Below, in pieces: positions 35,977-45,102 of a stretch of 64,000 nucleotides of DNA. The DNA is from CAVRTM01 sp963696105. Its GTDB lineage: Bacteria > Actinomycetota > Actinomycetes > Actinomycetales > Dermatophilaceae. The notes under the pieces are model-generated. The model worked only from the letters and a program-made list of their open reading frames with translations. It was not told where the DNA came from and did no database searches. The stretch spans positions 496,001 to 560,000 of the forward strand of contig CAVOIP010000004.1 of the NCBI GenBank assembly GCA_963696105.1, in the 5' to 3' direction. The position numbers and the translations under genes were made by a program. The first letter of the stretch is position 1; every line of letters begins with the position of its first letter.

Positions 35977-37017
35977 GTGCGAATCGTCCTCAAGGTGGCT
36001 TCTGTCCTGGTGCTCGTCGTCGTCGCCGCCGGGTGCTCGGGCTCCGGCCCCGGCGCACCGGCCCCGGCAGGCGCGGGGCGCGCCACGGCGCAGACCTCCA
36101 CCTCGGTGCCGTCAGGACCCGCCGCGGGAGCCGGTGCTGTGGCGATGGGGGCGCTGCGCTGGGCGGACGGGCCCCGTCTGCCGGTCGCGGTCAGTGAGGT
36201 CGGTGTGGCCCTGCTGGGTCATGAGGTCCACGTCCTGGGCGGCTACGTCCATGGACGTGCCCACTCCACCACCCACCTGGTGTACGACACCGTGGCGGGT
36301 CGCTGGCGGCGTGCCGCTCCGCTGCCGGTGCCGCTGGACCACGTGGGCACCGTGGCGCTGGCGGGGCGCCTCTTCGCCGTGGGCGGCTACGGGGCGGCGG
36401 GGACTCCGACGACCGGCGTCTACGCCTACGACCCGGGCACGGACCGCTGGTCCGCCCGTGCGCCGCTGCCGGTGGCCCGTGCTGCCGCGGTCGCCGTGGC
36501 GCTCGACGGTCGGCTGCACCTGGTCGGCGGCCGCGGCCCGGGCGGGGACACCGGTCACCACGACGTCTACGACCCCGCCACCAACCGGTGGACCGTTGCG
36601 GCGCCGATGCCGACAGCCCGGGACCACACCGCGGCCGCGGTGGTCGACGGTGTCCTGCACGTGGCAGCCGGGCGCCCCGGCGGGATGGCCGTGCACGAGG
36701 CCTACGACCCCCGCACGGGCCACTGGTCCACCTTGGCATCACTGCCGTTCGGCCGGTCCTCGGTCGCCGGCGCGGCGCTGGGGGGCCGTTTCCTGGTGAT
36801 CGGCGGCGAGGACGCGTCGGAGCAGCAGGTGTACCGCGAGGTGGACGCCTATGACCCGCGCACGCACCGATGGACGCGGCTCCGTCCGCTCCCGTCCGGG
36901 CTGCAGGGAATCGGCGCTGTGGTGGATGGCGGTCGGCTGCTCCTGCCGGGAGGAGGACCCGCCGCCGGGGGCGCCCAGCAGTCGGATCGCCTGTTGGTGC
37001 TGTCGGCAGGTCGATGA
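35977..37017 (+). CDS. Kelch-repeat lipoprotein
   Basis: A 346-residue lipoprotein. The signal peptide ends with the lipobox VVAAGCSG (Cys about 20), then a Gly/Pro/Ala linker. From residue about 58 to the end there are six kelch-type units, recognisable by diglycine plus YDP...RW patterns: VHVLGGYVHG, FAVGGYGAAG with YDPGTDRW, LHLVGGRGPG with YDPATNRW, LHVAAGRPGG with YDPRTGHW, FLVIGGEDAS with YDPRTHRW and a final RLLLPGGG. It should fold as a six-bladed propeller anchored outside the membrane. GTG at 35977. Confidence 0.9.
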   Translation: MRIVLKVASVLVLVVVAAGCSGSGPGAPAPAGAGRATAQTSTSVPSGPAAGAGAVAMGALRWADGPRLPVAVSEVGVALLGHEVHVLGGYVHGRAHSTTHLVYDTVAGRWRRAAPLPVPLDHVGTVALAGRLFAVGGYGAAGTPTTGVYAYDPGTDRWSARAPLPVARAAAVAVALDGRLHLVGGRGPGGDTGHHDVYDPATNRWTVAAPMPTARDHTAAAVVDGVLHVAAGRPGGMAVHEAYDPRTGHWSTLASLPFGRSSVAGAALGGRFLVIGGEDASEQQVYREVDAYDPRTHRWTRLRPLPSGLQGIGAVVDGGRLLLPGGGPAAGGAQQSDRLLVLSAGR

Positions 37018-37251
37018 CGACGCTTGGCACCATGAGGCTCGCGGCCAAGCAGACAAGCCGCCGGGCGGGACGCCGCTGACCACGTGGCGCGCTCGGCACT
37101 CGGCGGTCCGGTGCGCCGATCGTTGCGCGTGGACCGCGGCCGTCGCGTCATCCGCCACGGACCGATCCCAGGCGAGCGGGCCGCGGCGCGGTCAGGAGCG
37201 CGGCGGACCCGCCTGCTGGATGGCGAGAATGTCGCGACGGGCGCGCCGGGC

Positions 37252-37656
37252 TCAGCTCAGCCCGCCGCCGCCCGTGACGTTGGTGGACCCGGGCCGGCTG
37301 GCGAGCAGGTCGCGGATCTCCGTCAGCAGCGCGGTGTCCGGAGAGGGAGGGGCGGCCTCCTCGCCCTTGGCCATCCGCGCCTGCAGCCTGTTGTACGGCG
37401 TCACGACGAAGAAGTAGACGACGAAGGCGAGGATCAGGAAGGAGATCGTCGCCGTCAGGAACGCGCCGATCGGGATGCCCCCGGGCCTGAACGACGTCAT
37501 GTCAGGGTTCCTGCCGCCGGTCGCCTTGGCGATCAGGGACAGGATCACCGCGGTGAACGTGGTGACGACGGTGGCGAAGGAGACGCCGATGATGAAGGCC
37601 ACGGCAATCTCCACGAGGTTGCCGCGCATGATGAAGTCCTTGAAACCCTTGAGCAT
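37252..37656 (-). CDS. mscL: Large-conductance mechanosensitive channel MscL
   Basis: A 134-residue channel subunit that opens under membrane tension to release solutes after hypo-osmotic shock. MLKGFKDFIMRGNLVEIAVAF is the conserved N-terminal helix and start of TM1, with VIGVSFATVV-like pore-lining residues; TM2 is about 70-95 (FLTATISFLILAFVVYFFVV), and the cytoplasmic helix includes RLQARMAKGEE and LTEIRDLLA. ATG at 37656 has AGGAAGG upstream. The HhH protein gene is upstream on the same strand. Confidence 0.96.
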   Translation of the reverse strand: MLKGFKDFIMRGNLVEIAVAFIIGVSFATVVTTFTAVILSLIAKATGGRNPDMTSFRPGGIPIGAFLTATISFLILAFVVYFFVVTPYNRLQARMAKGEEAAPPSPDTALLTEIRDLLASRPGSTNVTGGGGLS

Positions 37657-37747
37657 TGCTGCCTTCCTGGGAGATGTCACCGGTGATGACCGCCGGCCAC
37701 GACGCGGGGCCGGCGGTCGGGCCGCTCGGGTCGGGCGAAGGCGGGCG

Positions 37748-37972
37748 TCAGCCCGCGTGGTTCGACAGGGCGACCAGGACCCCTGCGGCGGCGAAGTACC
37801 TGTTCGTCCCCAGGTCGCGGACCGTCTTGATGCCGAACGCTTCTCGCAGCCGCTCGGCGTCGGCCTCGCTCACGCCCGCGAGGGCGGAGACCGGTGCCGC
37901 CAGGACCTCCTCCAGCGACTTGTCCTCCCAGGTCTTGTCCAGCACCTTGCCCAGTTCGATCGAGATCGCCAC
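37748..37972 (-). CDS. Small helix-hairpin-helix protein
   Basis: A 74-residue protein. The GTG start at 37972 has an AGGAGG site 7 bases upstream. It is dominated by one HhH-like module: LAAPVSALAGVSEADAERLR then EAFGIKTVRDLGTNRYFAAA, where the GVS and G-I-K-T-V-R-D-L patterns resemble DUF4332/HhH units. HhH modules bind DNA non-specifically or mediate protein contacts. It lies between mscL and the decarboxylase remnant with 91 and 81 base gaps. No function known. Confidence 0.65.
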   Translation of the reverse strand: MAISIELGKVLDKTWEDKSLEEVLAAPVSALAGVSEADAERLREAFGIKTVRDLGTNRYFAAAGVLVALSNHAG

Positions 37973-38053
37973 CGTGACACCTCCTCGTTGCCCACCAGGT
38001 GGCGCCACTATGGCCGCTCCCCGGGGACAGCACAACCCCTCCGGGGTCCGCCG

Positions 38054-39516
38054 TCACCCGGCGGTGACCCGGATGGTGGCCAGGGTCGGGTCGGCGCCGT
38101 CGGGCAGGACCATCCCTGCGCGCAGTCCGGTGAGCAGGTAGTCGAGGACCTCGGCCGTGAGTCGTTCGCCGGGCACGACAGCGGGGATGCCGGGCGGGTA
38201 GGGGGTGATCCGCTCCGCCGCGACGCGGCCGACGGCGTCCTCGACGGGCACCGCCTCTGCGGCGGCGAAGAACGCGTCACGGGGGAGGTCAACACTGTCC
38301 AGCTGCAAACCGGCGGGTTCGGGCAGAGCGATCCGGCTCGGTGTGGGCAGGCCGGGAGCGGCTCGGACCAGAGCGTCGAGCGCGTCGAGCAGACGCTGGC
38401 CGGTGTGGTCGTTGTCGGCCATCGAGATGGTGGCGAGGATGCGCTGGTGGTCGCTGAGGCCCATGTCGACCATCCGGTTGGCGCGCAGCCAGTCCGCCGC
38501 CTGGTACCCGCTGATGCCCAGGTCCGCGACGCTGATCAGGATCTGCAGGCGGTCCAGGTCGGCAGAGGCCTCGACATGCACCAGCTCCTTGTCCAGCACG
38601 TGCAGGCCCGGCATGTCATCGATCCGCGCACGAAGCCGTTTCGCGAGCTCCAGGGCCGCTCCGAGCAGGTCGTGGCCGTGGTGGACCATCTGGCGACGCC
38701 AGCCGTCCATGGCCGAGTAGATCAGCACGTTCGGGCTGGTCGACATGAGCAGGTCCGCGCACGCGGAGAGATGGGAGGGGTCGACCAGGTCGCCCTGGAC
38801 GTGGAACACCGAACCCTGTTCGAGGCCCGCGCCCATCTTGTGCACACTGACCACGCACACGTCCGCGCCGGCGTTCATGGCCCAGGTGGGCAGGTCCTCG
38901 TGGAACGGCAGGTGAGCACCTCAGGCCTCGTCCACGATCAGCGGCTTGCCCCAATTGTGGCAGACGTCGGCGATGGCGCCGATGTCCGCGGCAGTCCCGT
39001 ACGGCGTCGGGCTGACGACCAGGGCGCCGGCTGCGTCGGGATAGCGACGCCACGTGTCCTCGACGGCCTCCGGCGATGGGGCGTGGCTCAGATGCAGCTG
39101 ACGGTCCCAGCGGGGCGGGACCCAGCGTGGCTGCACCCCGGAGAAGATGAGGCCGGCCACCACGACTTGTGCGCGTCGCGGCCCACCAGCAGCTCACCCG
39201 TGTGCCACCGGCCACCGGCGAGCATCGCCGCCTTGACCGACAGGGAGCTCCCGCAGGTGGAGAAGAAGGCGTGCTCGGCGCCCACCGCATCAGCCATCAG
39301 CTCCTCGGCCCGCTTCAGGTAGCCGCTGGAGGAGGAGCGGTCGTCCAGTCCCGAGCTGGCCAGCACGTCCGACCGGAAGGTCTCCTCTCCGAGCACCGCC
39401 TTGACCCGCGCATCCGCGCCCGCCCCCTGCCGGTGCCCGGGCGGGGTGAAGCCGTACCTGCCGAGCCGGTGGTAGTCAGCCAACGCTTCGACCAGAGGTG
39501 CCTCTTCCTGGTTCAT
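38054..39516 (-). pseudogene. Orn/Lys/Arg decarboxylase (fold-type I PLP enzyme), frameshift plus in-frame stop
   Basis: About 488 codons of a biosynthetic-size Orn/Lys/Arg decarboxylase. The N-terminal block LGRYGFTPPGHRQGAG, AEHAFFSTCGSSLSVKAAML, PTPYGTAADIGAIADVC, the PLP aspartate in LIVDEA and the Schiff-base lysine in SVHKMGAGLEQGSVFH are all present. Two defects interrupt it. One base is missing near 39165 (AAGTCGTGGTGG, expected Lys-Ser-Val-Val). In addition a TGA at 38921-38923 replaces the Trp expected in VDEA-W-GAHLPFHE. Both would need repair for function. Family members make polyamines such as cadaverine or putrescine. Confidence 0.85.
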
Positions 39517-39819
39517 GCTGACTGTTCTACTCCACCGGCTGTCGTCGTCGCCGGGTGCACGCCCGGAGCGTCGTCCCGGGTCTGACCACTCACACGTGCG
39601 GTGATCCAGTGGAGCGCGGCCTCTCGTGGACCAGGGGCGGCTTCGGCGACGACGGGTGCACAGGCGAGGCCTCGGACGCATCTAGGGCGATGAGTTCCGT
39701 CTTTGACGACAGTCCATGCTGTGGCATGCCGCCAACGGGGCTCGACCCGTCAACGGGGACCGACCCATGGTCACCGTTCCGGCGGCGTGTCCCTGTCCGG
39801 CTGAGAAAAGGAGAGCACG
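39517..39819. promoter_or_regulatory. Divergent gap between decarboxylase and DUF899 genes
   Basis: A 303-base region between divergent genes; it must hold at least the DUF899 promoter. A GAAAAGGAG ribosome binding site lies just before ATG 39820. I see no RNA gene, hairpin or convincing ORF elsewhere in it. Confidence 0.35.
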
Positions 39820-40566
39820 ATGGCACTTCCCGAGATCGTCGACCGGTCCGAGTGGCTGGTGGCGCGCAAGGCGTTGCTGGCCCGGGAGAAGGAGCTGACC
39901 AGGGCCCGGGACGCGCTGAGCGCGGACCGCCGTCGGCTGCCGATGGTCAGGGTCGAGAAGGACTACGTGTTCACGGGTCCGCAGGGGAAGGCAACGCTCC
40001 TCGATCTGTTCGAGGGACGTGACCAGCTGATCCTGACCCACTTCATGTTCGACCCGTCCTGGGACCAGGGGTGTCCCAGCTGTACCGCGGGCGCGGACGA
40101 GGTGTCCCGTGGCCTGCTCGAGCACCTGCACACCCGTGGCACCACCCTGGCGTTCTGTTCGCGGGCCCCGATCGACAAGATCGAGCGCTACAAGGCCGAG
40201 CGCGGCTGGGAGTTCCCATGGTGGTCGTCGTACGGCAGCGACTTCAACGTGGACTTCCACGTCACGCTCGATCCCGCGCAGGCGCCGGTGGTCTTCAACT
40301 ACCGCTCCGCCGAGGAGTGGGAGTCGCTGGGCGCCCCACTGTCCGTCACGCCGGGAAGCCCGCAGGAGCAGCCGGGCGACAGCGTCTTCCTCCGGGTGGG
40401 TGACGAGGTGTTCCATACCTACTCCGACTTCGGCCGGGGCACGGAGTGGACCGGTGGCTCCTATGCGTTCCTCGACCTGACCCCCCTGGGCCGTCAGGAG
40501 GAGTGGGAGGAGCCCAAAGGGCGCGCCGACCTCGTGCGCGCGGACCGGCCGGACTTCGCGAGCTAG
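39820..40566 (+). CDS. DUF899 family thioredoxin-like protein
   Basis: A 248-residue protein of the DUF899 family, which has a thioredoxin-like fold. Characteristic blocks are WLVARKALLAREKELTRARD, ATLLDLFEGRDQLILTHFMF, the Cys pair GCPSCTAGADE (about residues 87-91), FCSRAPIDKIERYKAERGW and the SYGSDFNVDFHVT region. The CPSC pair sits where thioredoxins carry their CxxC, but whether redox activity occurs is not established. ATG at 39820. Confidence 0.9.
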   Translation: MALPEIVDRSEWLVARKALLAREKELTRARDALSADRRRLPMVRVEKDYVFTGPQGKATLLDLFEGRDQLILTHFMFDPSWDQGCPSCTAGADEVSRGLLEHLHTRGTTLAFCSRAPIDKIERYKAERGWEFPWWSSYGSDFNVDFHVTLDPAQAPVVFNYRSAEEWESLGAPLSVTPGSPQEQPGDSVFLRVGDEVFHTYSDFGRGTEWTGGSYAFLDLTPLGRQEEWEEPKGRADLVRADRPDFAS

Positions 40567-40816
40567 GGATCGGCCGGCCTGGGACGCGAGAAGGCATTCA
40601 CGGTCTCCTGCCCCTGGGCGCTCAGGGTCGTGGCGTCCGGCTCGCAGCCCGCGACTCGGCCACCGCGTAGGCTTTCCCGGGCCCCCGGCCGTGCAGGTCC
40701 GGGCTCTGCGGGCGCCGTCGGTCGGGGTCCTGGGCCGCGGCTAGACTTCCCGGGCTCCTGCCGCCGGCGCGCTGACGCTGCCGCGGCTGATCCTGTCGCC
40801 CGAGAGTGGTGGTCGT

Positions 40817-42022
40817 GTGCGCGCGCTGCGCAACCCGTTCAGGTCGCTGCCGCCCGAGGTGGTGGTCCTGACGGCGGTGGCCTTCTCGGTCGCCCTCGGC
40901 TTCGGGGTGGTGGCACCCTCGATCCCGTTGTTCGCCCGCGAGTTCGGCGTCAGCAACTTCGCCGCGGGTGCGGTCGTCTCGGTGTTCGCCCTGGTGCGGT
41001 TCGTGTCGGCGCCGCTGGCCGGCCGGATGGTCAACCGCCTCGGCGAGCGCTGGGTGCTCGCCACCGGCATCGGCATCGTCGGGGTGTCGAGCCTGTTGGC
41101 GGGGCTGGCCGGCAACTACGCCCAGCTGGTCATCCTGCGCGGCATCGGCGGTCTCGGCTCGGCCATGTTCACGGTGTCCTCGTTCGCCCTGCTGCTGCGC
41201 GTCGTCACCCCGGACCAGCGGGGCCGGGCGGCCGGCACCTACCAGACGGGGTTCCTGCTGGGCGGAATCGCCGGCCCCGCCTTCGGCGGCCCGCTGACCG
41301 CCTGGTCGCTGCGCGCGCCGTTCTTCGTGTACGCCGTGACCCTGCTCGTGGCCGGGGCGGTGGCCATGGTGTTCCTCGCGCACACGGCACTGCGCGAGCA
41401 CGAGGCGGCGGCCGGCACCGCCGACGTGGCGCCGACCTCACTCGGGACCGCGGTGCGCAGCTCGGCATACCGGGCCGCGGTCACCAACAACTTCGCGGTC
41501 GGCTGGGCCATCTTCGGTGTGCGCTCCTCGCTCATCCCCCTGTTCGTCGTCGAGGGTCTGCGGCTCAGCCCGGCCTGGACCGGCGTCGGCCTGGTGCTGT
41601 CCGCGGTGGTCCAGGCGCTCGTGCTCATCCCGGCGGGGCGGCTGGTCGACACCCGCGGACGGCGGCCGTTCCTGCGGGCCGGCGCGGCCGTCGTGATGGC
41701 TGCCGGCGTCGTGATGGCGGTCGCGGGCGGCGCGCCGCTCTTCCTCGTCGGGATGGCGCTCTACGGCACCGGCTCGGCGTTCCTCGGGGTGTCCTCGGCC
41801 GCCACCGTCGGCGACGTCATCGGCGGACGGGGCGGCACGCCGGTCGCTGCGTTCCAGATGGCTTCGGACGCGGGCGCCTTCCTCGGCCCGCTCGTGGCCG
41901 GTCTCCTCGCCGATGCGGCGTCGTTCGAGGTGGCCTTCCTCGCGACGGCCGCCGTCTCCGGGCTCGCGTTCGCGACCACCCTGGGAATGCCAGAGACCCG
42001 TCGCGTGCAGCGGGTCCCCTGA
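40817..42022 (+). CDS. MFS transporter (drug/sugar exporter type)
   Basis: A 401-residue major facilitator with 12 predicted membrane helices. Signatures are the motif-A-like loop AGRMVNRLGERWVLATG between helices 2 and 3, LRGIGGLGSAMFTVSS, and PAGRLVDTRGRRPFLRAG in the second half. Most similar in layout to DHA1-type multidrug exporters; substrate unknown. GTG at 40817. It is co-directional with DUF899 after a 250-base gap, which probably holds its own promoter. Confidence 0.88.
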   Translation: MRALRNPFRSLPPEVVVLTAVAFSVALGFGVVAPSIPLFAREFGVSNFAAGAVVSVFALVRFVSAPLAGRMVNRLGERWVLATGIGIVGVSSLLAGLAGNYAQLVILRGIGGLGSAMFTVSSFALLLRVVTPDQRGRAAGTYQTGFLLGGIAGPAFGGPLTAWSLRAPFFVYAVTLLVAGAVAMVFLAHTALREHEAAAGTADVAPTSLGTAVRSSAYRAAVTNNFAVGWAIFGVRSSLIPLFVVEGLRLSPAWTGVGLVLSAVVQALVLIPAGRLVDTRGRRPFLRAGAAVVMAAGVVMAVAGGAPLFLVGMALYGTGSAFLGVSSAATVGDVIGGRGGTPVAAFQMASDAGAFLGPLVAGLLADAASFEVAFLATAAVSGLAFATTLGMPETRRVQRVP

Positions 42023-42064
42023 CCCGGCTCGTCCCGACGGCCTCGGGCGTCGCACCATGGGGGA

Positions 42065-42499
42065 GTGGACACCTCCTTCGACCTGAGCCGGTTCACCTCC
42101 GCCCAGGAGAGCGGGGGGACGTACGCCGCGGCGCTCGCCGAGCTGCGCGAGGGCCGCAAGCGGAGCCACTGGATGTGGTTCGTCTTCCCGCAGGTCGCCG
42201 GGCTCGGTCGCAGCGAGACGGCCCGGCGCTACGCGCTCTCCGGGCTGGCCGAGGCACGCGCGTACCTGGCGCACCCGGTGCTGGGGCCACGGCTGGTGGA
42301 GTGCGCCCGCACGGTGACCTCGCTGCCGACCACCGACCCCGTCGAGGTCTTCGGTCCGGTCGATGCGACCAAGCTCCGGTCGTCGATGACGCTCTTCGCC
42401 CAAGCGGCGGACGACCCCTCGGTCCGGCACGCCTTCAGGGCGGTCCTGGACCAGTACTTCGGGGGCCAGGACGACGAGGCGACGACCTCCCGCCTCTGA
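42065..42499 (+). CDS. DUF1810 family protein
   Basis: A 144-residue cytoplasmic protein with the DUF1810 signature: FTSAQESGGTYAAALAELRE, GRKRSHWMWFVFPQVAGLG, and YALSGLAEARAYLAHPVLGP. Widespread in bacteria; function unknown. GTG at 42065, 42 bases after the MFS stop, possibly one transcript. Confidence 0.9.
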   Translation: MDTSFDLSRFTSAQESGGTYAAALAELREGRKRSHWMWFVFPQVAGLGRSETARRYALSGLAEARAYLAHPVLGPRLVECARTVTSLPTTDPVEVFGPVDATKLRSSMTLFAQAADDPSVRHAFRAVLDQYFGGQDDEATTSRL

Positions 42500-42545
42500 C
42501 GGGCCTGACAGGCCTGACAGGGTTGCCAGGCCTGACAGGCCGTGG
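42500..42545. repeat. Short repeated palindrome cluster (CCTGACAGG) between convergent genes
   Basis: Between the DUF1810 stop and the VOC gene stop, the unit GCCTGACAGG occurs several times (GGGCCTGACAGGCCTGACAGG, then CCAGGCCTGACAGGCC). Each unit contains the self-complementary GGCCTG/CAGGCC, so several alternative stems can form. Best read as a compact bidirectional terminator. Confidence 0.55.
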
Positions 42546-42563
42546 ACGGTCTTGCGGCAGGGG

Positions 42564-42941
42564 TCAGGACCGCTCGTCGAGGCACATCACGTTGCCCTCG
42601 CTGTCGATGAACCACGCGACCTTGCCGCCCGGGACGGAGGCGACACCGTCCTGCCACACGACCCCGGGCAGGTCGTACTCCTCGAACCTGACACCGCGTG
42701 CCTTCAGGTCGCGCACCTCGGCGGCGATGTCGGCGACGTCCCACTGGGCCACCGTGTGCCTGCCCGTCCCGGCTGAGGACGTCTCGTAGACCTGGAACCA
42801 GGAGCCCCCGGGCGTGGGGAAGGTGAGGCTCGACTCGTCCTCCGCCGTGGGGGTGAGCCCCAGGCACCTGGTGTAGAAGTCCCGAGCCCGCGTGAGGTCG
42901 CTCGCCGGGATGTTCGCGTGGATCTCGCTGTGGCTCAACAT
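42564..42941 (-). CDS. VOC-family protein (glyoxalase/bleomycin-resistance fold)
   Basis: A 125-residue vicinal-oxygen-chelate protein with paired beta-alpha-beta modules: IHANIPASDLTRARDFYTRC at the N-terminus, PGGSWFQVYETSSAGTG, and KVAWFIDSEGNVMCLDE at the C-terminus. The metal positions are partly occupied (His about 8, Glu about 55, Glu/Asp near the end). Substrate unknown. ATG at 42941 has an AGGAGC-like site upstream. Confidence 0.88.
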   Translation of the reverse strand: MLSHSEIHANIPASDLTRARDFYTRCLGLTPTAEDESSLTFPTPGGSWFQVYETSSAGTGRHTVAQWDVADIAAEVRDLKARGVRFEEYDLPGVVWQDGVASVPGGKVAWFIDSEGNVMCLDERS

Positions 42942-43106
42942 CGTGCGCTCCTTGTCCGAGCAGCCCTGCATGGCCAAAACTACGCCGCGGCCCGTCGCCG
43001 ACAAGCGTCGTGAGGAAACCGTGCGTGGAGGGAGGCGGGACGGGTAAGGACGCCGTACGCACGCAGCGGGTCCTCCGGAACGGGCCCGTGTGAAGGAGCT
43101 GGTGGC

Positions 43107-44153
43107 ATGGGGTTCGTACAGCGGCTGGACCGCCTCCAGCGCCGCCACAGCCAGGCCGGGTTCCCCATCGCCGTCGTCTACAAGTACGTCGACGACCAGG
43201 GCAGCTACCTGGCCGCGCTGGTGACCTACTACGGGTTCCTGTCGCTGTTCCCGCTGCTGCTGCTCCTGTCCTCCCTCCTCGGGTTCGCCCTCCAGGGGGA
43301 CCCCCACCTCCAGCAGCAGATCCTGCGCTCGACGCTGAGCCAGTTCCCCGTCATCGGGACCCAGCTCGGCACCACCGGGCTGCGTGGCAGCGGCGTCGGC
43401 GTGGTGGTGGGGCTGCTGGGCCTGGTCTACGGAGGCCTGGGCGTGGCCCAGGCGGTGCAGAACGTCATGAACGTGGCCTGGGGCATCCCGCGCAACAGCC
43501 GCCCGAACCCGGTGATGGCGCGACTGCGCAGCCTCCTGCTGCTGGCGACGGCGGGCGTGGCGATCGCGGGCACCACCGTCCTCTCGGCGCTGGGGTCCAG
43601 CGCGGGGGAGTTCGGCGCGAGCCTGGGCGCCGGGGTGAAGGCGCTGCTGACCCTCGCCGCCGTCGCCGTCAACGCCCTGGTCTTCCTGCTCGTCTTCCGT
43701 ATCGCCACGGCGCGAAGGCTGTCCTGGCGCGACGCGGCGCCCGGCGCGCTGACCGCGGCGATCGCCTGGCAGCTGCTGCAGTCCTTCGGTGCCGTCTACG
43801 TCGGCCACGTGCTGAAGCACGCCAGCGCGGTCAACGGCGTGTTCGGCCTGGTCCTGGGGCTGTTCGCCTGGCTGTACGTCGCCGCCTCCTGCCTGGTCCT
43901 GTCCGTGCAGATCAACGTGGTCCGCGCCAAGCGCCTGTGGCCACGGGCGCTGCTGACGCCGTTCACCGACGACGTGGACCTGACCCACGGCGACCGCAAG
44001 GCCTACGCCGACGCCGCCGGGGCACAGCGCGCCAAGGGCTTCGAGAATGTCGACGTCAGCTTCGACCACGACGGCCAGAACGCCACGGCGCAACGGCGGC
44101 GGGCGGCCGAGCGGGACGGGCACGGCGGTCCGGCGGGTGGGACGTCGGGGTGA
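43107..44153 (+). CDS. YihY/BrkB family inner-membrane protein
   Basis: A 348-residue membrane protein with six hydrophobic segments in the UPF0761 (YihY, formerly RNase BN) pattern: YVDDQGSYLAALVTYYGFLS and SLFPLLLLLSSLLGFAL, YGGLGVAQAVQNVMNVAWGI, then helices near 140, 175, 225 and 250 ending in GLFAWLYVAASCLVLSVQIN. The C-terminal 70 residues are charged and cytoplasmic. Function unknown, not a ribonuclease. ATG at 43107, with GAAGGAG upstream. Confidence 0.92.
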   Translation: MGFVQRLDRLQRRHSQAGFPIAVVYKYVDDQGSYLAALVTYYGFLSLFPLLLLLSSLLGFALQGDPHLQQQILRSTLSQFPVIGTQLGTTGLRGSGVGVVVGLLGLVYGGLGVAQAVQNVMNVAWGIPRNSRPNPVMARLRSLLLLATAGVAIAGTTVLSALGSSAGEFGASLGAGVKALLTLAAVAVNALVFLLVFRIATARRLSWRDAAPGALTAAIAWQLLQSFGAVYVGHVLKHASAVNGVFGLVLGLFAWLYVAASCLVLSVQINVVRAKRLWPRALLTPFTDDVDLTHGDRKAYADAAGAQRAKGFENVDVSFDHDGQNATAQRRRAAERDGHGGPAGGTSG

Positions 44154-44189
44154 CCGGCGACCGGAGCGATGCCGGCTGCGCCAGCGGGT

Positions 44190-45030
44190 TCAGTCGTCGA
44201 GCGCCACGAGCCTGGCGTAGAGGTCCGGACGGCGGTCGGTGAGCACGTGGTTCGAGCGCGCTGATCGTCTTGGTGCGCGCCTCGTGCAGGTTGACCCTGG
44301 CGGTCAGAGCAGCTGCCTCACGGTCGGCGGCGACGGGGCCGGCGAGGGGGTAGCCGTCCGGGCCGAGGATGACGCTGCCGCCGACCCACGCGACGCCGCG
44401 CTCCACCCCGCAGCGGTCGGCGGCCACGACGAACATCCGGTTGGCCGAGGCCGCGGCCTGCAGCCGGACGACCTCCATCGGCCGCTCCCGCTCGGGTCGC
44501 GCCTCCAGCGGCCAGTTCGTCGGCACGGCAAGGACATCCGCACCGCCGAGGCCCGGCCATCCGGGTCCACTCGGGGAACTCGACGTCGTAGCAGATCATC
44601 ATGGCGACCCGCCCGAGCGAGGTGTCGACCACCGGTGGACCCTCGTGGCCCCGGCTGAAGAACTCGCTCTCGCGGTCCCAGAGGTGGGCCTTGCGGTAGG
44701 TCGCGCGCACCTGCCCGTGGTCGATGAGCACGCAGCTGTTGAACAGGTGCCCGTCCGGCCCACGCTCGCAGAAGCCCGGCGACGAGCACGAGCTGGAGAC
44801 GGCGCGACAGGTCCGACCACTCACGCACGCTCGGGCCGTCCAGGGGCTCGGCGACCGACCGTGCCTCCTGCACGTCCTTGAAGACGTAGCCGCTCTGGGC
44901 CAGCTCGGGGAGCACGACCAGGTCGGCGGCCTGCTCGGCGGCCTCCTCCAGGGCCGCACGCACGCGTGCGCGGTTTTCGATGACGTCGCCCGACGACCGG
45001 GGCGATCTGGGAGGCGGCGACCAGCGTCAC
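44190..45030 (-). pseudogene. Carbon-nitrogen hydrolase (nitrilase superfamily), four frameshifts
   Basis: Reconstructed across frames this is a nitrilase-superfamily amidohydrolase of about 279 residues. It starts VTLVAASQIAPVVGDVIENR; LVVLPELAQSGYVF holds the catalytic Glu, and KAHLWDRESEFFSRG the catalytic Lys. MMICYDVEFPEWTRMAG holds the nucleophile Cys, and the end is LYARLVALDD. Frame breaks lie near 44990, 44777, 44553 and 44255. Each is repaired by deleting one base, three being CGGGC read for CGGC, and four insertions account exactly for the start-to-stop frame difference. It follows the NCS1 permease, so an imported amide, nitrile or ureide is the likely substrate. Confidence 0.8.
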
Positions 45031-45102
45031 GCGACCCACCTCGTCGCCGTCCTCGCGGCCGGCTCCGACCTGGCGGCCGAGGAGCCTCACGGCAGCAGGT
45101 GC

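Noticed and set aside
38921..38923. TGA in the decarboxylase as a selenocysteine codon
   Set aside because: The expected residue is Trp, the family has no selenoproteins, and a second defect exists in the same gene.
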